From JAIRVZ01 sp031553755 (GTDB lineage: Bacteria; Bacteroidota; Bacteroidia; Bacteroidales; Azobacteroidaceae): 36,908 bases of DNA. The notes below the pieces were generated by a model, which was given only the letters and a program-made list of their open reading frames with translations, searched no databases and was not told where the DNA came from. Below, piece after piece: positions 1-8,686 of the stretch (positions are counted from its first letter, which is position 1; each line of letters opens with the position of its first letter). The stretch is taken from positions 1-36,908 of the forward strand of contig JAVBKZ010000114.1 of assembly GCA_031553755.1 (NCBI GenBank), written 5' to 3'. A program made the position numbers and the translations under genes.

Positions 1-114
1 TTCCGATCCGATGCCGGTGCGGACTCTTTCTCACAACTGCTTTCTATCGCTGATACTGCCAGGAAGAATGGAAGGTCAAGGTATTATGCGTTGGCAGAAA
101 TTGCCAAAAGGTAA
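1..114 (+). pseudogene. C-terminal end of a transposase-like protein (partial)
   Basis: Frame 1 is open from the window edge for 37 codons and ends in TAA at 112-114. The peptide begins FRSDAGADSFSQLL and ends in AEIAKR. A tail of the form (F/Y)RS..GA..F..LLSI..TARK.G resembles the C-termini of IS66-like transposases. This is family resemblance from memory and was not searched. The rest of the gene lies outside the window. If the call is right, the window edge falls inside an insertion sequence, which often breaks assemblies. It could also be the tail of an unrelated protein. Confidence 0.4.
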
Positions 115-235
115 AATTAAAGTTCTGACCTGAGTAGTTACATTTTTTTGAAGAAATTCCCCGAAAAAAATATTCTGCGAATTCTGCGGGAAATATTCGT
201 TAGCGACAAATTTGGTCTTGAAATGACATTACGTG
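115..235. other. Short intergenic gap, no gene seen
   Basis: This stretch separates the transposase-like tail from the 3' end of the dipeptidase gene. It contains a short direct repeat (ATTCTGCG twice near 171-187) flanked by CCCG/CGGG. That could form a weak hairpin behind the dipeptidase gene, but it has no clear run of T, so I do not call a terminator. Confidence 0.4.
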
Positions 236-1876
236 TTATTTTATTTCTTTTGTTTTTAATTTGTCTCCTGTATCTTTAGCGATTTTTCTATAATGGTATT
301 CGCTGTAACCCGCTCGGATTGGGGATGTCGGCTTTCCATATTCATTGGTTTGAAAATCTCCGTTTTTTTCTTTCCTCACAATTCCGTCCATGTACTTAAT
401 CATCATGCGTTCTCCTAAAGATTTCCATGTATCGAACGCGTGTTGGGCTTGTGTGATACTGTATTCCGTGAGGAAAGAAATTGTTTTTTCTTTATTTTCT
501 TTTAGAAATTCAACGGCTTGAGGTTCTATTATTTTTTGCATTGTGAGGAAATTAGATTCTAATTTCGACTGAACTTCTGCTATATCGGGTTGCATTTGGG
601 AATAACGCATGTATGCCATATTGGCTACCCAGTTGTGAATCCAAAAAGAGGATGTCCAAGAAAAGTGGTATAAATCGCCATTCCCGACTCGGAAACATTC
701 GGGTGTTTTTGTCATAGACGCATACATTGGTGTATAAACCGAAAATGTGGCGTCATCCACACCGAACCAAAATAATCCGCCAATTTCATCGGGCAAATAA
801 TTACGCATTTGTCCAATAAAGGAAAATCCGGTTTGTTGAGTGCCGATAGGTCGTTCGTTGCAATATTCCACGCTATCTACTTTCCATGTTAACGGGGCAA
901 AACGGGTAGGAGAAGAAAACGGTCCGGCTCCGACATCTACGGTCATATCTAATTCCGTTCCTTCATAATGGTCGCGCATGGCCGATTTCATATCTTCCAA
1001 ACTTACTTTTTTGTCAGGTTTGATATAAAGTGGCATAATATTTTCGGGATTATGTCCTTTGGCATAATCAATCCATTGTCCGGCATTTTTATTGAATTTA
1101 TTGAAGAAACTCCATACACGGGCTTCACAAAACCTCAATCCTCCGAAATCGTATGGATTATAGGCTTTGGCAAAACTGAATTCTTCATCTTTTCCTGAGA
1201 AATATTTTTTTTCACGGGCGAAAGAAATAACATCTTTCGAATAAAGACAGTTTGTTTTATCTTTTAAAGGGAATTGATGGATGCGCGATTGATTGGCGTG
1301 AGCGGCAATACAATCATCGGGAACACGAACGGCTACCCAAACGGCTCCTTTCCGTCCGGGACCTTTTCCTATCATTTCCATTATCCAGACTTCGTTTTTG
1401 TCGACAATGGAGAATGATTCTCCCGAACTGTAATATCCATATTTTTCCACTAAATTGGTCATTACAGATATGGCTTCCGGTGCTGTTTTTGCCCGTTGTA
1501 GCGTAAGGTAAATAAGGCTTCCATAATCAATAATTCCTGTTGTATCAGTCAATTCTTCCCGGCCTGTAAATGTTGTTTCTCCGATACAAAGTTGATGTTC
1601 GTTCATGTTGCCGATTACATTGTAGGTTTGTTTTACCTGAGGAATTGTTCCCAATAATTTACCTGTATCCCATTCGTAAACATCGACCATCGCTCCTTCC
1701 GGCCAACTTGCGGACGGCCAGTGATAAAGTTCGCCATAGAGTGAATACGAATCGGCAGAATAGGAAACCATTGTAGAACCGTCTGCCGATGCTGATTTTC
1801 CGACTAATAAATTGGTACAAGTCCAAGCTGTTGAAGTGATTAAACTAAAGATAATCAGGAATATATTTTTTTTCAT
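236..1876 (-). CDS. C69 family dipeptidase (exported, N-terminal nucleophile)
   Basis: 546 aa. The first 19 residues form a signal peptide (two Lys, then a hydrophobic run) that ends directly before Cys20 in the sequence TCTNLLVGKSASADGS. In C69 dipeptidases, processing exposes a Cys that acts as N-terminal nucleophile, and its position here fits. The family region continues with YG, EMIGKGPGRKG and HANQSRIH around residues 150-200, and the length is normal for Bacteroidota members. The likely role is hydrolysis of dipeptides in the periplasm or outside the cell. The ATG overlaps the stop of the upstream DUF4301 gene by 4 bases (ATGA), so the two are probably translated together. The substrate cannot be told from sequence. 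Confidence 0.9.
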   Translation of the reverse strand: MKKNIFLIIFSLITSTAWTCTNLLVGKSASADGSTMVSYSADSYSLYGELYHWPSASWPEGAMVDVYEWDTGKLLGTIPQVKQTYNVIGNMNEHQLCIGETTFTGREELTDTTGIIDYGSLIYLTLQRAKTAPEAISVMTNLVEKYGYYSSGESFSIVDKNEVWIMEMIGKGPGRKGAVWVAVRVPDDCIAAHANQSRIHQFPLKDKTNCLYSKDVISFAREKKYFSGKDEEFSFAKAYNPYDFGGLRFCEARVWSFFNKFNKNAGQWIDYAKGHNPENIMPLYIKPDKKVSLEDMKSAMRDHYEGTELDMTVDVGAGPFSSPTRFAPLTWKVDSVEYCNERPIGTQQTGFSFIGQMRNYLPDEIGGLFWFGVDDATFSVYTPMYASMTKTPECFRVGNGDLYHFSWTSSFWIHNWVANMAYMRYSQMQPDIAEVQSKLESNFLTMQKIIEPQAVEFLKENKEKTISFLTEYSITQAQHAFDTWKSLGERMMIKYMDGIVRKEKNGDFQTNEYGKPTSPIRAGYSEYHYRKIAKDTGDKLKTKEIK

Positions 1877-3390
1877 TGGTGTTCTGTTCTTAATAAATCG
1901 TTTACTGTTTTTACTGGATTGAATGTTTCGATTGGAACTTCTACGAATATTGTGTTCCAGTCAGACATTGCTCCGTTCCATAATCCCGGAAGTTCCAAGG
2001 CTTTCAACGTTTTTCCACTTTTTGATTTCAAGGAAATAAATCCGGTATTTTTATCTACATATTTTGGTAAATCGTAGGATTTTCCTTTGTTGTCTTTCAA
2101 CGCGCAAACCAAGTCTACCGGATTGAAATGTGTTCCTTTTTCGAACATGGCTTTTTTCTCCGGATTATTGAGGTCGATTTGCGAACTTTCCAATATTTGC
2201 AATGAGATTGTACCATCGGGATTAACGGCGAGAAATGGGCCTCCTCCGGGTTCTCCGGCGTTTTTAACCATGCCACACACGCGTAACGGACGGTCTAATT
2301 TCGATTTGATATATAAAACCAATTCGGCGTCTTCCAAGTTTTTAGTTTCTGGATTCTTTATACATAATTCGTTTTGAAGGAAATGAATCATGTCCAATAA
2401 CTGTTCTTGTGAATATTTTCCGGATTCTATTAAATCCAAATAGCCGAATATTTTCTTTTGAAGATGGACTAAAATTCCGGCAATCAGCTTTTTATATTGT
2501 ATAGTGATTGCTTTGAATGAATCGGGAACAACGTTGTCGATATTTTTGATGAATACGACATCGGCGTTGATGTCGTTGAGGTTTTCAATCAAAGCGCCAT
2601 GCCCACCGGGACGGAACAGTAATTTTCCGTTATCGCGGAATGGTTGGTTTTGTTCATCAGCCGCGATTGTATCTGTCGATGATTTTTGTTCGCTGAAACC
2701 GACATTGTATTTTACTTCGAATTTGGTTTCATAAGCCGGAATTTTTTCAGAAGTAAGTTTTTCAAACAAAGGGCGATGTTCGGGCGATACGGTGAAGTGT
2801 ACGTTTACTTGCTTTTCGTTGTTGCAGGCATACATAGCTCCTTCGGCTAAATGTTCTTCCATCGCGGTTCGTTTTGTCTCCGGATAGTTATGAAATTTAA
2901 GTAATCCTTTGGGTAATTGTCCGTAATTCAATCCTGATTCGTTCAACAGGTTTTTCACAACGGCTTTGTAATTTCCTTCCGCTATCAATGAGTCAATGTC
3001 TTTTTGTTCGTTTTTTAAGCAAATATTATTCAGGTCTTCAAAAAAAGCGAATTTCCTGATTTGATTGAAAAATGTTTTTTCAAAATCTTTAGCAGGAGCA
3101 TCGTAACCGGCTTCTAAAAATTCAAATAAATCTTTGAACATACGGCTCGCGGCTCCCGATGCCGGAACAAATTTGAGAATTTGTTTATTCCGCGACAGGT
3201 AGTTATTCCATTCTTCCAAATAAACTTGCTGTTCGGATTCGGAAATATGCATGATTCCTTTTTCGACCGAAGCCGAAGCTGTTATGGATAGATAGGGAAA
3301 TCCTTTCACAAAGAAAGCTAATTGTTCCTCTATTTTCTCAACGCTGATGCTTTTTTTCGCGAGTTGTTCTAAATCTGTTTGTGTAAACAT
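1873..3390 (-). CDS. DUF4301 family protein
   Basis: About 505 aa from the ATG at 3388-3390. The frame is open further upstream to a TTG at 3468, but those 26 residues look like non-coding sequence and overlap a decayed nuclease fragment, so the ATG is preferred. Conserved blocks are KFVPASGAASRMFKDL (residues 73-88) and FRPGGHGALIENLND (259-273). The first resembles the glycine-rich nucleotide-binding loop of nucleotidyltransferases and the second a sugar-nucleotide pyrophosphorylase-like site. That is inference, since the family is functionally undefined. No signal peptide is seen, so it is probably cytoplasmic. It overlaps the exported dipeptidase downstream by 4 bases, giving a two-gene operon whose shared purpose is not obvious. 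Confidence 0.85.
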   Translation of the reverse strand: MFTQTDLEQLAKKSISVEKIEEQLAFFVKGFPYLSITASASVEKGIMHISESEQQVYLEEWNNYLSRNKQILKFVPASGAASRMFKDLFEFLEAGYDAPAKDFEKTFFNQIRKFAFFEDLNNICLKNEQKDIDSLIAEGNYKAVVKNLLNESGLNYGQLPKGLLKFHNYPETKRTAMEEHLAEGAMYACNNEKQVNVHFTVSPEHRPLFEKLTSEKIPAYETKFEVKYNVGFSEQKSSTDTIAADEQNQPFRDNGKLLFRPGGHGALIENLNDINADVVFIKNIDNVVPDSFKAITIQYKKLIAGILVHLQKKIFGYLDLIESGKYSQEQLLDMIHFLQNELCIKNPETKNLEDAELVLYIKSKLDRPLRVCGMVKNAGEPGGGPFLAVNPDGTISLQILESSQIDLNNPEKKAMFEKGTHFNPVDLVCALKDNKGKSYDLPKYVDKNTGFISLKSKSGKTLKALELPGLWNGAMSDWNTIFVEVPIETFNPVKTVNDLLRTEHQ

Positions 3391-3412
3391 AATTATGTTG
3401 ATTATTGAAATT

Positions 3413-3595
3413 TTATTTTGTTTGTTGGTTTTCGGCAATATCTCGTCCAATATCCCAATACAATTCAAGTACTTGTGAATTAATAGAAAAGGTTAATTTA
3501 TTTCTTGCGTTTTGAATTTTTGTTTTAAGGGCTGTTACCCATTCCAAAAATTCGGAAGTTGTTATATTGTTCGCATCTTGATTTTCAAAAAACAT
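3413..3595 (-). pseudogene. Truncated DUF1016 (YhcG-type PDDEXK nuclease) N-terminal fragment
   Basis: A 60-aa frame with an ATG start. Its second half reads KTKIQNARNKLTFSINSQVLELYWDIGRDI when joined, which matches the start of the DUF1016 N-terminal domain (..I..A..KA...VN.ELL.LYW.IG..I...Q). Complete members have about 330-380 aa with a C-terminal PDDEXK nuclease domain. Here the frame stops after ENQQTK and runs into the upstream region of the DUF4301 gene. No further DUF1016 sequence follows, so the remainder appears deleted. I take it as a gene remnant without nuclease function. Confidence 0.65.
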
Positions 3596-3655
3596 ATCAA
3601 TTCATTGATTTTTTACAAAAATATAATATTTTCTACAAATAGCGCATCGAATAAC

Positions 3656-3898
3656 TTACTCAATTTCTTCAATTTCTTTTCCTGATTTAAATTTTTCCTT
3701 ACTCAATTCGTAATTCATGTAAGAATTTAAGTCGATACTATTTCCCTCAATATTAGAAGAATAAACGGCAGACGCTTTTGTTAGATATTCAAAATTATTT
3801 TTAAGTTCCAAAAAATTGTAATTTGCTATCAATTCCGGTATCTCGTATCCTATTTTTTCGACATATTCTTTCAGATATTTTCGCTCTGTGATTTTCAT
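3656..3898 (-). pseudogene. Truncated Fic family protein, N-terminal fragment
   Basis: An 80-aa frame with an ATG start. Residues near 45-55 read YSSNIEGNSIDL, the N-terminal helix motif of Fic proteins. The (S/T)xxxE(G/N) element in it is the self-inhibitory motif of class II Fic AMP-transferases. The fragment stops after GKEIEEIE, just where full-length proteins continue into the Fic core. The catalytic HPFxxGNGR motif is absent from this and the neighbouring sequence. It is therefore a broken gene. It lies directly upstream of the DUF1016 fragment on the same strand, so both may come from one decayed accessory island. Confidence 0.7.
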
Positions 3899-3969
3899 TT
3901 GAAAAACATTTTGTGTAAATTTATGAAAATAGTATCAGATACAAAAGCTTTATTTGATTTTTGGAATGA

Positions 3970-5106
3970 TTATTTTATCATTTTTTTGATAATTTCCGCG
4001 ATTTCTTCTAATTCTTCCGGTTTTAGATTAGAGCCGGAAGGAAGGCACAATCCATTGTTAAACAATTCTTCGGAAGTTCCGTTTCCATAAAAAGGATATT
4101 CTTGGAATATGGGTTGCAGGTGCATCGGTTTCCAAACAGGACGTGATTCAATGCCCAATTCCAACAGTTTCAGCCGGAAGTCTTCGCGTGTGATTCCTCC
4201 GGTTTGTTTTGAATCTACCAAAACGCAAGACAGCCAATGATTGGAGAAGTAATCGCTATTGGGTTCTTTGTGAATTTTTATTCCGGGAATTTCTCCTAAC
4301 ATTTTTTGATAATAGGAATTATTGGCGCGGCGGGCTTCTATTCTTTCTTTTAAAACGGTCATTTGTCCCCGGCCTATTCCCGCGGAAATATTACTTAAAG
4401 CATAATTATAGCCAACATTGAAGTGTTGGTAGTATGGTAATTTTTCTTTGGCTTGTGTCGACAGATAACGCGCTTTATCTACAAATTCCTTATTATGAGA
4501 CAATAACATTCCTCCGTTGGAAGTGGTTATTATTTTGTTTCCGTTGAAAGAGATGATGGAAATATCTCCGAATGTACCGCATTTTTGTCCTTTATATTCC
4601 GAACCTAATGATTCCGCGGCATCTTCCAATAGCAAAATGTCGTATTTCCGGGCGATTCCAGTGATTTCAGTAATTTTTGCCGGCATACCATACAAATTAA
4701 CCCAAATAATGGCTTTGGGTTTTTTCCCTTTTTTGACACAGTCTTGTATAGCCTCTTCGAGCATTTCCGGAGAGATGTTCCAAGTTTCTTTTTCGCTATC
4801 AACGAATACTGGTTTTCCTCCCAAATACACAATCGGATTGGCGGAAGCGGCGAATGTCAAATCCTGACAAATGACATAATCTCCCGGACCGACTCCCATG
4901 AGGATAAGCGCTAAATGTAATCCGGAAGTTCCCGTATTTAATCCAACCGCATACAGATTATTATCTAAAAAAGTTACGACATCGTTTTCAAAACCGGAAA
5001 TATTTTCCCCAACGGGAGCGATCATATTTTGAAAGAAAGCTTTGTTGATAAAATCCAACTCTTTTCCCGACATGTGTGGTGGTGATAGAAATATATGTGT
5101 TTTCAT
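3970..5106 (-). CDS. PLP-dependent sugar aminotransferase, DegT/DnrJ/EryC1 family (PglE-like)
   Basis: 378 aa, full length for the family. EDAAESLG around residues 161-168 supplies the Asp (D162) that binds the PLP pyridine nitrogen. SFNGNKIITTSNGGM (187-200) holds the Schiff-base lysine, K191. The opening (IFLSPPHMSGKELDF...) is like that of the UDP-4-keto-6-deoxy-GlcNAc aminotransferases of bacillosamine pathways (PglE type), which use glutamate to make a UDP-4-amino sugar. It lies 3 bp behind the PglC-like phosphoglycosyltransferase gene and is the last gene of the cluster, which fits making the first sugar of the glycan. The matching dehydratase (PglF) and N-acetyltransferase (PglD) are not in the window, so the exact substrate is inferred. 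Confidence 0.88.
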   Translation of the reverse strand: MKTHIFLSPPHMSGKELDFINKAFFQNMIAPVGENISGFENDVVTFLDNNLYAVGLNTGTSGLHLALILMGVGPGDYVICQDLTFAASANPIVYLGGKPVFVDSEKETWNISPEMLEEAIQDCVKKGKKPKAIIWVNLYGMPAKITEITGIARKYDILLLEDAAESLGSEYKGQKCGTFGDISIISFNGNKIITTSNGGMLLSHNKEFVDKARYLSTQAKEKLPYYQHFNVGYNYALSNISAGIGRGQMTVLKERIEARRANNSYYQKMLGEIPGIKIHKEPNSDYFSNHWLSCVLVDSKQTGGITREDFRLKLLELGIESRPVWKPMHLQPIFQEYPFYGNGTSEELFNNGLCLPSGSNLKPEELEEIAEIIKKMIK

Positions 5107-5109
5107 AAA

Positions 5110-5715
5110 TCAATTCCCCTTAAATTTTTTCATTGTTTCTTTCCCTGACGAATTAATACCTTCCGATTTAAATACTTTTACCAGCGTTAAATATAAAATT
5201 TTCAAATCTAACCGGAAAGACAAATTATCTATATACCAAACATCTAATTCGAATCTTTTGTGCCAATCAATAGCATTACGTCCGTTGACTTGCGCCCATC
5301 CGGTGACGCCCGGACGAACTTCGTGGCGGCGTTTTTGCTGCTCATTGTATAACGGCAGATATTCTGTCAACAGAGGCCGGGGGCCTATCAAACTCATATC
5401 TCCGGTCAATACGTTAATTAATTGGGGTAATTCGTCTAATGACGCGCGGCGCACAAATGTACCGATTTTCGTTAAACGTTGTATATTCGGCAATAAATTT
5501 CCTGTTTCATCGGTTTTGTCGTTCATGGTTTTGAATTTGATGATTTTGAACAATCGTTCGTTTTTTCCCGGCCGTGTTTGAAAAAAGAAAGGTTTTCCGG
5601 AATTTACGACAAATAATAATACGGTTAGAAAAACGAATAAAGGCGAAAGGATGATTAATCCTGATAAGGATAAGCAAAAGTCGATGAAACGTTTTAAAAA
5701 CCGGGCATAAATCAT
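5110..5715 (-). CDS. Small phosphoglycosyltransferase (PglC/WcaJ-type initiating sugar transferase)
   Basis: 201 aa, the size of the minimal monotopic phosphoglycosyltransferases. Residues 12-38 form the single re-entrant membrane helix. RASLDELPQL holds the Asp-Glu catalytic pair at D94-E95, and GPRPLL and RPGVTGWAQVNGRN are further conserved blocks. Enzymes of this family transfer a sugar phosphate from a UDP-sugar onto undecaprenyl phosphate at the inner face of the inner membrane, starting glycan assembly. The ATG overlaps the upstream GT4 gene by 4 bases and the PglE-like aminotransferase follows 3 bp later. This order recalls pglA-pglC-pglE clusters. The preferred donor is probably a UDP-diamino sugar such as UDP-bacillosamine, but this is inferred only from the neighbours. 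Confidence 0.92.
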   Translation of the reverse strand: MIYARFLKRFIDFCLSLSGLIILSPLFVFLTVLLFVVNSGKPFFFQTRPGKNERLFKIIKFKTMNDKTDETGNLLPNIQRLTKIGTFVRRASLDELPQLINVLTGDMSLIGPRPLLTEYLPLYNEQQKRRHEVRPGVTGWAQVNGRNAIDWHKRFELDVWYIDNLSFRLDLKILYLTLVKVFKSEGINSSGKETMKKFKGN

Positions 5716-6842
5716 GTTGTTTTTTTCATTAGAGTTGCATAAAGCTCAAGATGTTTATCCACGACAAAATTAATAGAAAATTCTTTTTCCGCTAATTTTC
5801 TGGAATTTATTCCCATCTGTTCACGCAATTCTTTGCTTTCAATCAATACTGATAACTTGGCAGCAAGGCTTTTGCTGTCTTTTATCGGCACTAAATATCC
5901 ATTGTATCCATCGATTACGGTTTCTTTGCAACCGATAGAATTTGTAGTAACAATCGGACGACCTATGGCTGTCGCTTCTATCAATGATTTGGGAATTCCT
6001 TCTTTGTAGTAAGATGGCAAAGAAACGATATGGGATGATTTCAGTAATTCAAATATATCAGTCCTGTGTCCTAACCATTGGATATAATCTCCATCACAGG
6101 CAGTTTCCAACTCTTTTTGTTTGATTGCTTTCGGATTAGCGTCAATGCCTCCGCATATTAAAAATTGAATTTTATTGTTATATTTCCCTTTTAATAAATG
6201 AGCCGCGTCAATTAAATCGAAAATTCCTTTTTCATAAACCATGCGGGCAGTCAGGATAATTCTTATTTTATCTGTATCCGGTTCGGGAGTATATTGAAAT
6301 TCATTTAAATCAACACCGGAACCTCTTATCATTTTTGCCTGATTGGGTGCAATAATTCGATTCTCGATAAAAAATGCCTTGTCTTCATTATTTTGGAAAA
6401 TAACGTTCAAATTTTTCCGATGATGAATGAAGCGAAGTATTTTTATCAGGATTCCGGAGAAAACAGATTTATCTTCCAGGGAAAATATGATGCCTAAACC
6501 ACTGATAGCGTTAACAACACCATTTACTTTAGAAAACTTAGCCGCGAGTCCTCCCCAAAGTATCGTTTTTAAACCAACATGGTGAACGATATCCGGTCGT
6601 TCTTTTTTATAAAGTTGATATAGAAACAAACAAGTATATAATTCTTTTAAAATACTTTGCCTTGTTCTGTTCATGGGCAAATCAATGGTTTTCAGTCCCA
6701 ACTTTTCAATCTCTTTTAATTTTCCGGTATTGGCAGTCACAATAGTAACATCATACCCACGTTTCTGAGCGCTTAAAGCTATATCTTTCCGGTGGGAGAG
6801 GAAAAACCAATCTACGTTAACGACGATAAAGAGTTTAGGCAT
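5712..6842 (-). CDS. Glycosyltransferase family 4 (PglA-like)
   Basis: 376 aa with the two-domain GT-B layout of GT4 enzymes. The N-terminal half opens with MPKLFIVVNVDWFFLSHRKD and includes PDIVHHVGLKT. The C-terminal half has ARMVYEKGIFDLIDAA, the acidic motif EGIPKSLIEA (E-x7-E) that contacts the donor nucleotide sugar, and VIDGYNGYLV. It probably adds the second sugar to the undecaprenyl-linked monosaccharide made by the PglC-like enzyme, whose gene it overlaps by 4 bases. PglA adds GalNAc in Campylobacter, but donor specificity cannot be read here. Confidence 0.9.
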   Translation of the reverse strand: MPKLFIVVNVDWFFLSHRKDIALSAQKRGYDVTIVTANTGKLKEIEKLGLKTIDLPMNRTRQSILKELYTCLFLYQLYKKERPDIVHHVGLKTILWGGLAAKFSKVNGVVNAISGLGIIFSLEDKSVFSGILIKILRFIHHRKNLNVIFQNNEDKAFFIENRIIAPNQAKMIRGSGVDLNEFQYTPEPDTDKIRIILTARMVYEKGIFDLIDAAHLLKGKYNNKIQFLICGGIDANPKAIKQKELETACDGDYIQWLGHRTDIFELLKSSHIVSLPSYYKEGIPKSLIEATAIGRPIVTTNSIGCKETVIDGYNGYLVPIKDSKSLAAKLSVLIESKELREQMGINSRKLAEKEFSINFVVDKHLELYATLMKKTT

Positions 6843-6845
6843 ATT

Positions 6846-7484
6846 TTAGAGTTTTTCAGAGATTCGAATTCCATTACGGCTTATTATCCTTGCAGGATTT
6901 CCTACAACAACACAGTTATCGGGTATATCTTTTACGACAACACTTCCTGCCCCGACTGAAACATTGTTTCCTATTTTTACTTTTCCTATAATAGTTACGT
7001 TAGCTCCCAAGGTAACATTATTCATAATTATTGGCCTGTCGGGCGAGCCATCTTCCTTATTTCCAATAGTTGTTAAATGCCGGAAAGTAAAGTTTTCTCC
7101 GATAGATCCGGCATTTAATATGGTTGAATACGGATGTTTACTATTTAATCCTCCTTTTATTTTTGCGGTTTGAGATATAATAAAATACTTGCATCCGGGC
7201 CTATACCATGAGATAAGAAATGCAGCGATAAATCCTATCCTGTAATAAAAAATTGTCCTGAAATACGCGTCATTATGTAATGCGAACAAAAGGCAACAAA
7301 ATAAGGGTATTCTTATCTGAATATTTTTTTGAATATTCCGTAAGTCGGCATTTAAAGCTTTTTTTTCGATAAAAAAATATACGATCAGGTGAGGAATATA
7401 CACCCAACAGAAAAAAAGGCTCAATAAAAAATCAGCTATATCCCGGTATTTTCTCATATTCATATTTTTACTGTTATATTTCAT
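6846..7484 (-). CDS. Hexapeptide-repeat acyltransferase, serine acetyltransferase-like
   Basis: About 212 aa from the ATG at 7482-7484. The frame runs upstream to a TTG at 7535, but that extension would translate a G-rich intergenic repeat, so it is rejected. The N-terminal half (about residues 10-95) is basic and hydrophobic, with possible membrane contact. The C-terminal half has left-handed beta-helix repeats (GSIGENFTFRHLTTIGN, IIMNNVTLGANVTIIGKVKI, GNNVSVGAGSVVVKDI). It ends in NCVVVGNPARII, as in CysE/WcaF-type acetyltransferases. The His in FRHLTT is a likely catalytic base. Set between two GT4 genes, it probably O- or N-acetylates a sugar of the glycan rather than serine. It is not clearly PglD. 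Confidence 0.8.
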   Translation of the reverse strand: MKYNSKNMNMRKYRDIADFLLSLFFCWVYIPHLIVYFFIEKKALNADLRNIQKNIQIRIPLFCCLLFALHNDAYFRTIFYYRIGFIAAFLISWYRPGCKYFIISQTAKIKGGLNSKHPYSTILNAGSIGENFTFRHLTTIGNKEDGSPDRPIIMNNVTLGANVTIIGKVKIGNNVSVGAGSVVVKDIPDNCVVVGNPARIISRNGIRISEKL

Positions 7485-7497
7485 TTTTAATTCCTTA

Positions 7498-7528
7498 ATT
7501 CCCTCCCCCTGCCCCCTCCAAAGGGGGA
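7498..7528. repeat. G/C-rich intergenic repeat (single hairpin unit)
   Basis: The sequence CCCTCCCCCTGCCCCCTCCA followed by AAGGGGGA sits between the GT4 and acyltransferase genes. It contrasts sharply with the AT-rich surroundings. Its pattern (CCTCCCC-GCCC-CTCCA-AAG-GGGGA) is related to one arm of the large palindrome at 11855-11956. It can form a small stem (CCCCCT/AGGGGG). Confidence 0.6.
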
Positions 7529-7540
7529 TACGCAAGGCAA

Positions 7541-8686
7541 TTATATTTTTCGTAAAAATTCATCCAGTTTATCCTTATAGACCGAGAATTCGAAAACCTG
7601 CTTTCCGAGCATCAATGAATTTTCTTTCATTTTCAGGATTGATTGTTCATCTGAATCTACTAATCTCTCAAATTGTGCTGTGAATGCTTTTTCCGAATAA
7701 GAATCCGCGATTAATGCGTTAACGCCATCAGTAAAAAAAGATGAAATTTCGCCTACATTTGTCGTTATCACAATTCCTCCACACGCGGTATATTCGCATA
7801 TTTTATTAGGAAACCTGGCAATATCCCTGACCGTATTCCGTAGCGGGACCAATAGTGCTTTTGAACCTTTAAACAATGCGATTAGTGACGCGTATGATAA
7901 ATTTTCTTTAATCACAACGTTTTTAATTCCTCTCCATTTATTTGCGTTTCCCAAGCTTAAGACTAAAACCAATTCGATGTTTTTTTCCGGCAAGGATGAG
8001 TTTTTGTACGCGTCGATAATCATATCAATGACTTCTGAATAGCCCACATTTCCACAATACAAAATGTATGGTTTTTCTGTACTTAACGGTTCAATATCTG
8101 AAAAAAACGAAAACTCCGAAACAGGAGGAACCTTAAAAATCTTCATCTTCAGGTTCCGCTTAAGCAGCATTTCTTCGATATATTTACTTATACTGATAAC
8201 TCCATCAAACAAGAGATAACCATATTTATCACAAAGCCATCCGTTGACCTTTCCATAAACACTTTTTTTCTCATCATGCACCGACCTGATCTCAACATAC
8301 TGATAGACCAACTTTGCCCTCACGATTCGAGAAACTAAAAAATAAAATACGAAATCTAAATAATGCCCGGAATACAGGTGCAGGATATTTATTTTTTGCT
8401 TTCTATTTAATTTAATTAGTGTATAAATCTCAAGAGGCATTGAGGCAAAGGAAAGTAATACTTTTATCAATTTATTCGCCTTATATCCGTCATTAAATAA
8501 TTCAATAATCTTTACGTCGTTAACAAATTCAGCATTTGACCTGATTGACGGATCTGTGGGAAATCGATTTAAGATTGAAACATTCCAACCTGTTAGTAAT
8601 AACATTTTAGCAAAAGAATGTAACCTGACATCACATGCTCTTTTTTTATAAGGTACTCCGCCTAATCCGACAAATACTGCATTCAT
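7541..8686 (-). CDS. Glycosyltransferase family 4
   Basis: 381 aa. The N-terminal part (VGLGGVPYKKRACDVRLHSF) contains the glycine-rich loop of GT-B enzymes, and the middle has INILHLYSGHYLDF. The C-terminal donor domain has YILYCGNVGYSEVIDMII, LLVPLRNTVRDIARFPNKI, CEYTACGGIVITTNVGE and DGVNALIA, the usual GT4 pattern. It overlaps the upstream GT8 gene by 4 bases (ATGA). It is one of four glycosyltransferases of the cluster that extend the lipid-linked glycan in the cytoplasm. Donor and acceptor are unknown. Confidence 0.85.
   Translation of the reverse strand: MNAVFVGLGGVPYKKRACDVRLHSFAKMLLLTGWNVSILNRFPTDPSIRSNAEFVNDVKIIELFNDGYKANKLIKVLLSFASMPLEIYTLIKLNRKQKINILHLYSGHYLDFVFYFLVSRIVRAKLVYQYVEIRSVHDEKKSVYGKVNGWLCDKYGYLLFDGVISISKYIEEMLLKRNLKMKIFKVPPVSEFSFFSDIEPLSTEKPYILYCGNVGYSEVIDMIIDAYKNSSLPEKNIELVLVLSLGNANKWRGIKNVVIKENLSYASLIALFKGSKALLVPLRNTVRDIARFPNKICEYTACGGIVITTNVGEISSFFTDGVNALIADSYSEKAFTAQFERLVDSDEQSILKMKENSLMLGKQVFEFSVYKDKLDEFLRKI

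Noticed and set aside
3413..3898. Working toxin-antitoxin or defence pair
   Set aside because: Both reading frames lack their catalytic domains, so they are remnants.
5042..5581. 179-codon open frame on the plus strand
   Set aside because: It is antisense to the phosphoglycosyltransferase and the PglE-like aminotransferase, and its peptide has no domain-like pattern, while the minus-strand frames carry clear catalytic motifs.
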